From Cystobacter fuscus DSM 2262 (lineage in GTDB: Bacteria > Myxococcota > Myxococcia > Myxococcales > Myxococcaceae): a stretch of 64,000 nt of DNA. The DNA lies in the NCBI RefSeq assembly GCF_000335475.2, contig NZ_ANAH02000071.1, forward strand, positions 62,001 to 126,000, read 5' to 3'. Under the pieces are notes generated by a model. That model was given only the letters and a program-made list of their open reading frames with translations. It was not told the DNA's origin and made no database searches. Position 1 is the first letter of the stretch; the number at the start of each line of letters is the position of its first letter. The position numbers were made by a program, and so were the translations under genes. This document shows positions 60,305 to 64,000 of this stretch, one piece after another.

Positions 60305-61975
60305 ATGATCTGGTTCCAGAATCTGAAGATCGCCACGAAGCTGCTCGTCTCCTTCCTCACCCTGCTTGCCCTGATGGGCTTCATGGGCCTCTTCGCGCTC
60401 GAACAGATGCGTCAGATGCGCCATGCGTCCGACGAGGTCATCGACAACTGGATGCCGAGCACCCTCCACGTCTCGGACGCGAACACCAATACCTCGGACT
60501 TCCGCATCGCCGAGCTGCAGCACGTCCTCTCCCTCAACCCCGAGGAGATGTCCGGCTACGAGCGGCAGATGCGCGAGCAGCTCGACAGGCTCGATCGCAA
60601 CCTCGACCGGTACGAGGCGCTCATCTCCCTGGAGGAGGAGCGCCGCGTGTTCGACGAGTTCATGGTGCTCTGGAAGGAGTACCTCGAGGAGCACGACAAG
60701 GTCATCGCTCTCTCGAGGGGCAACAAGAACCAGGAGGCTCGCGGTCTGCTCCGCCGCCGTTCCCAGCAGGCCTTCGACGCCGCCAGCGCCAAGCTGTCCC
60801 AGCTGGCGGAGATCAATCTGAAGGCGGGTCAGCGGGCCTCGGATTCGGCGGACAGGACCCATGAGACGGCGCAGCAGTGGATCCTCTGGGCGCTGGGGGG
60901 CGCCATGCTCGTGGGCCTGCTGCTCTGCTACTTCCTCGCCCGGGCCATCTCGCGGCCGCTGCTCGGCGCGGTGACGGTGGCGAACCGCATCGCCGAGGGA
61001 GACCTCACCGTGCGCATCGACGTGGCGACGGAGGACGAGACGGGCCGGTTGCTGGCGGCCATGCAGCGCATGGTGCGCAAGCTGGCCGAGGTCATCGGTG
61101 AGGTGCGCGAGGGCTCCGATGCGCTCGCCTCGGCCTCCGCGCAGGTGTCCTCCTCCTCGCAGAGTCTGGCGCAGGGCACCAGCGAGCAGGCCAGCAGCGT
61201 GGAGGAGACCACCTCCAGCCTGGAGCAGATGTCGGCCAGCATTGGCCAGAACCGGGATCACAGCCGACAGATGGCGCAGATGGCCCTGCAGGGGGCCCAG
61301 GATGCCGAGGAGAGTGGCCAGGCGGTGAAGGAGACGGTGGTGGCCATGGGCTCCATCGCGGAGAAGATCTCCATCATCGAGGAGATCGCCTACCAGACGA
61401 ACCTGCTGGCGCTCAACGCGGCCATCGAGGCGGCGAGGGCGGGAGTGCACGGCAAGGGCTTCGCGGTGGTGGCCACGGAGGTGCGCAAGCTGGCGGAGCG
61501 CAGCCGGACGGCGGCACGGGAGATCTCGGGGCTGGCCGCGGGCAGCGTGAAGGTGGCGACACGCTCGGGGGAGCTGTTGTCGGAGCTGGTGCCCTCCATC
61601 CGCAAGACGACGGACCTGGTGCAGGAGGTGGTGGCGGCCTCGGTGGAGCAGGCCAGCGGCGTGGGGCAGATGAGCAAGGCGATGGCGCACGTGGACCAGG
61701 TGACGCAGCGCAACGCGTCGGCCTCGGAGGAGCTGGCGTCCACGGCGGAGGAGCTCTCCTCCCAGGCGGAGGCGCTCAGTCAGTTGGTGTCCTTCTTCCG
61801 AGTGGCCGAAGGGGAGCGCGGCTCACGGCCGAGGCAGCGCCCCGCGGCACCGAGGGCGTCCATCTCGCATGGGCTGAAGGCCACGGCGCGGGAGCTCGGG
61901 TCCGCGGCGCCGTCCGCGCGGGAGTCGCCCTCCACGGCACTCCCGGACGAGGACCGTGAGTACAAGCGCTTCTAG
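60305..61975 (+). CDS. Methyl-accepting chemotaxis protein
   Basis: The 556-residue receptor has membrane helix 1 ([26 protein letters not shown]), a four-helix-bundle periplasmic domain (about 40-190), membrane helix 2 ([21 protein letters not shown]), a HAMP domain ([26 protein letters not shown]) and a cytoplasmic signalling coil. The coil's hairpin tip [21 protein letters not shown] is canonical. No C-terminal CheR-binding pentapeptide is seen. The start ATG 60305 begins the first helix but lacks a ribosome site. Followed after 9 bases by cheW; no cheA is in the window. Confidence 0.95.
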   Translation: MIWFQNLKIATKLLVSFLTLLALMGFMGLFALEQMRQMRHASDEVIDNWMPSTLHVSDANTNTSDFRIAELQHVLSLNPEEMSGYERQMREQLDRLDRNLDRYEALISLEEERRVFDEFMVLWKEYLEEHDKVIALSRGNKNQEARGLLRRRSQQAFDAASAKLSQLAEINLKAGQRASDSADRTHETAQQWILWALGGAMLVGLLLCYFLARAISRPLLGAVTVANRIAEGDLTVRIDVATEDETGRLLAAMQRMVRKLAEVIGEVREGSDALASASAQVSSSSQSLAQGTSEQASSVEETTSSLEQMSASIGQNRDHSRQMAQMALQGAQDAEESGQAVKETVVAMGSIAEKISIIEEIAYQTNLLALNAAIEAARAGVHGKGFAVVATEVRKLAERSRTAAREISGLAAGSVKVATRSGELLSELVPSIRKTTDLVQEVVAASVEQASGVGQMSKAMAHVDQVTQRNASASEELASTAEELSSQAEALSQLVSFFRVAEGERGSRPRQRPAAPRASISHGLKATARELGSAAPSARESPSTALPDEDREYKRF

Positions 61976-61984
61976 GAGACGGCC

Positions 61985-62506
61985 ATGAGCGAAGAGGTTC
62001 CCGAGACCTCCACGCAGTACCTCAGCTTCATCCTGGCCGGGGAGGAGTTCGCGCTCGGCATCCTGCAGGTGAAGGAGATCATCGAGTACGACACGGTGAC
62101 GCGCATCCCCGGCGCGCCCGTGTGGGTGAGAGGGGTCTTCAACCTGAGAGGCAGCGTGGTGCCCGTGGTGGACCTGGCGGTGAAGCTGGGTCTGCCGCCG
62201 GCCACGGTGACGAAGTGGAGCTGCATCGTGGTGGTGGAGGTGAAGCTGGGCGGGGAGCAGCTCGTGCTGGGCCTGCTGGTGGATGCCATCGGGCAGGCGC
62301 TGGAGCTCCAGCCCTCGGAGGTGGTGCCGCCGCCGTCGTTCGGCGCGCCGGTGCATGTGGACTACCTGCTGGGGATGGGGCTGCCCGCGGGGGAGAAGAA
62401 GTTCGTGTTGTTGATGGATCTCGACAAGGTGCTCAGCACCCAGGAAGTGCTGCTGGCCAGCACGCTGCGGACCGAGGCGGAGGCACCCGTCCAGGAGGAG
62501 CCCTGA
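61985..62506 (+). CDS. cheW: CheW-type coupling protein
   Basis: The 173-residue protein is one CheW domain: YLSFILAGEEFALGILQVKEIIEY, the SH3-like GVFNLRGSVVPVVDLAVKLGL, and LGLLVDAIGQALELQ. It links the MCP to a CheA kinase that must be encoded elsewhere. ATG has TAGGAGACGGCC upstream. It is co-transcribed with the MCP gene 9 bases before it, so the two probably form one sensory input module. Confidence 0.93.
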   Translation: MSEEVPETSTQYLSFILAGEEFALGILQVKEIIEYDTVTRIPGAPVWVRGVFNLRGSVVPVVDLAVKLGLPPATVTKWSCIVVVEVKLGGEQLVLGLLVDAIGQALELQPSEVVPPPSFGAPVHVDYLLGMGLPAGEKKFVLLMDLDKVLSTQEVLLASTLRTEAEAPVQEEP

Positions 62507-62595
62507 ACCAGGCCGGCGGCCATGGAGGCCCCTCGTATTAGCGCCGGACATCCGGGTTGCGGCCGGTATTCGGCCCACGTATAGGGAAGGGCACC

Positions 62596-62991
62596 GTGTC
62601 GCTGGCTCTTCGTCTCTTCACGCTCGCTCTTCTCCTCGGCTGGCAGGCCGTCGCCAGCGGCGTGGGGCTCGCGCACTTCTGCCCGAAGCAGGCCGCGACG
62701 CTCTCCGCCTGCAACTGCCCTCACGGGGAGAAGAAGGTGGAGACGGCCCCGCGCGACGAGACGACGTTGCGCAAGGACTGCTGCGACGCGCTGGACCGGG
62801 ACATCCCCGCGCCGGCCCTCGTGGATGTGTCCAGTCACGTCTCTCCGCCCGGAGTACCCCAGTCTCCACCGCCGGTGTGGCTCACCGTCCAGGCTCCCGA
62901 GGACAGCGGCCGCTTGTCACTCGCCCTCTGGGACGCGCCCCATGCCCAGGGGCCCCCCGTCTTCCTCCGCATCCGCTCGCTCCTCATCTGA
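62596..62991 (+). CDS. Small exported cysteine-containing protein
   Basis: The 131-residue product starts with a signal (MSLALRLFTLALLLGWQAVASG). It then has two Cys/His clusters (LAHFCPKQAATLSACNCPHGEKK and RKDCCDALD), suggestive of metal binding or disulfides, and a Pro-rich C-terminal part. The start is GTG 62596 after AGGGAAGGG. Function unknown. A 56-residue membrane protein gene follows 218 bases later. Confidence 0.68.
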   Translation: MSLALRLFTLALLLGWQAVASGVGLAHFCPKQAATLSACNCPHGEKKVETAPRDETTLRKDCCDALDRDIPAPALVDVSSHVSPPGVPQSPPPVWLTVQAPEDSGRLSLALWDAPHAQGPPVFLRIRSLLI

Positions 62992-63209
62992 GCCCTTCGG
63001 GCGCGCGCCCCGGGACCCTGGCCCTCCTTCCGCCCTGGCGAGAAGAGGCTCGAGTCCCCGAGCGCCGCGGCGAACGGGAGAGGAGTGGCCTGGCTCATTC
63101 GCGCCGCGCTGCCCCTCCGCCTGTCGAAAAGCTCTGAGGGGTCGGGCGTGCTTTCGCGCTCCGCCCAGTCATTCCCTTTGATTGATTCGAGAAGGACTGA
63201 GAGGAACCC

Positions 63210-63380
63210 ATGGAAATCGTACTGGTCTCGTTGGTGGGCATGTTGGCGTTCGGTGGCCTCTTCCTCCTGCTGTGTCCGGAGTGGTGGAGCACGAGCCTGG
63301 GGACACTCAAGGAGGAGAAGCCGCCGGAGAAGAGGAAGGATTCCGGCGGGGACGCTCGGGGCACCAAGACAGGCACGTGA
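63210..63380 (+). CDS. Small single-span membrane protein (56 residues)
   Basis: MEIVLVSLVGMLAFGGLFLLL begins a membrane helix, followed by CPEWW and a charged cytoplasmic tail (KEEKPPEKRKDSGGDARG). GAGAGGAA lies about 7 bases before the ATG, and the strong hydrophobic-then-charged design supports a real gene despite its small size. Function unknown. Confidence 0.65.
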   Translation: MEIVLVSLVGMLAFGGLFLLLCPEWWSTSLGTLKEEKPPEKRKDSGGDARGTKTGT

Positions 63381-63419
63381 GCGGAATGGGGGCGCGGCTG
63401 AGCGCCGGCTCCCGTGGAG

Positions 63420-63914
63420 TCAGACGAGCCGCTTGCCCTTGACCAGGTCGAGACCCAGCGGGTTGCCGCGGAAGTGGATGGGATCCAGCATCACCCGGCG
63501 GATCCTCCAGCCCTCGGCGGTCTTCTCCAGATCATGGGTATAGCGGATGACGACGGTCCACTCCTGGGTGACGCCGCCCACGGAGAAGAAGTGGCCGACG
63601 TCCGCATAGGCCATCACCTGGGCCTCCGTGTCGCCCTTGAAGTGGGTCCGCACGGTGTTGGCCGTGGCGTGCTGGACCCTGCTGAAGGCGGCCAGGGCGT
63701 TGCCGCCCACCTGGGCCATCTGCTCCCGCGCCATGGTGACGGGCTCGCCCTCGAAGAGCCGACTGTAGTCCGCGGTGACCTGGGGCGTGAAGACGTTCAC
63801 CCAGCGGCTCCAGTCTCCCGTGTCCTTGCCGAAGTCGATGGCCTGTCCGTACTCGGCCACCAGTTCCCGGATGGCGATCCAATCCAGTGTGTACTGGAGA
63901 TCCTGAGCCTTCAT
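63420..63914 (-). CDS. SnoaL-like (NTF2-fold) protein
   Basis: The 164-residue protein fits the SnoaL-like NTF2-fold family, a cone-shaped single domain used by polyketide cyclases, hydroxysteroid enzymes and aromatic-ring proteins. It shows DWIAIRELVAEYGQAIDFG, DWSRWVNVFTPQVTADYS and VQHATANTVRTHFKGDTEAQVMAYADVGHFF. The catalytic role is unknown. ATG 63914 follows GGAGGTGTAC. It is 58 kb from the PKS genes, so no link to the polyketide is claimed. Confidence 0.85.
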   Translation of the reverse strand: MKAQDLQYTLDWIAIRELVAEYGQAIDFGKDTGDWSRWVNVFTPQVTADYSRLFEGEPVTMAREQMAQVGGNALAAFSRVQHATANTVRTHFKGDTEAQVMAYADVGHFFSVGGVTQEWTVVIRYTHDLEKTAEGWRIRRVMLDPIHFRGNPLGLDLVKGKRLV

Positions 63915-64000
63915 GTCGGTACACCTCCGTGTGAGGCCCGAGCATTCAACGAACAGGGCCTCCACGGCCAGCACCTGGGCGCGGCGAGGAGGCGATGGAC

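Noticed and set aside
1..64000. tRNA, rRNA, CRISPR array, intact insertion sequence or attachment site
   Set aside because: No cloverleaf, rRNA motif, regular spacer repeat, transposase or direct-repeat-bounded element was found by reading.

Overview
The window is high-GC DNA with dense, strongly biased coding. It carries polyketide synthase modules, many small lipoproteins, secreted metalloproteases, a Ser/Thr-kinase/histidine-kinase hybrid, chemosensory genes and contact-toxin-type genes. This gene mix points to a myxobacterium. Suborder Cystobacterineae (Archangium/Cystobacter-like) is my inference from gene style, not from a marker gene. I see no rRNA, tRNA or CRISPR array and no intact insertion sequence.

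Region 1 (1-5187) is the 3' end of a type I PKS assembly line: a DH-KR-ACP module cut by the window edge, then a last ORF holding a KS and a collapsed AT. That last ORF lacks the second KS histidine, the AT nucleophile, about 150 AT residues, any ACP and any thioesterase. Region 2 (5181-15286) has a knottin-like lipoprotein, an exported threonine-aldolase-like PLP enzyme, a HEAT-repeat protein, an M4 metalloprotease, an ohr/ohrR peroxide-defence pair with a palindromic operator candidate, a VOC protein, a Cys-rich lipoprotein, an MshEN/pseudo-receiver protein and a DUF4336-like protein. Region 3 (15305-21837) has a three-gene minus-strand operon (exported protein, PHP-domain lipoprotein, beta-barrel-like protein), divergent from an acyl-CoA dehydrogenase and a small PTH2-like protein.

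Region 4 (21851-38437) is accessory: an Imm26-like orphan immunity gene, a Cys-rich lipoprotein followed by a strong terminator, an exported TPR-CHAT caspase-like protein next to an Hcp/Sel1-repeat lipoprotein, a BNR_4 carbohydrate-active protein abutting a GH30 gene remnant, an M35 (peptidyl-Lys-type) protease, an ankyrin/beta-helix protein, a coupled TPR/lipoprotein pair and an exported EEP-family phosphodiesterase. Region 5 (38438-50722) has a coiled-coil protein behind a structured leader, a glycosyltransferase, an FMN reductase, a di-haem peroxidase-like lipoprotein, a fascin/beta-helix lipoprotein, a small nuclease-toxin-like gene overlapping its DUF3396 immunity gene, a Cys-rich membrane-anchored protein and a lipase-like hydrolase.

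Region 6 (50950-54402) is a TetR-controlled locus: tetR overlaps a class I HMG-CoA reductase, and an inositol-monophosphatase-like gene plus an NADPH:F420-reductase-like gene run divergently across a 75-bp gap with an inverted repeat. Region 7 (54537-63914) has the 1799-residue kinase-ATPase-GAF-histidine kinase protein, an MCP/CheW pair without a cheA, two small exported or membrane proteins and a SnoaL-like protein.
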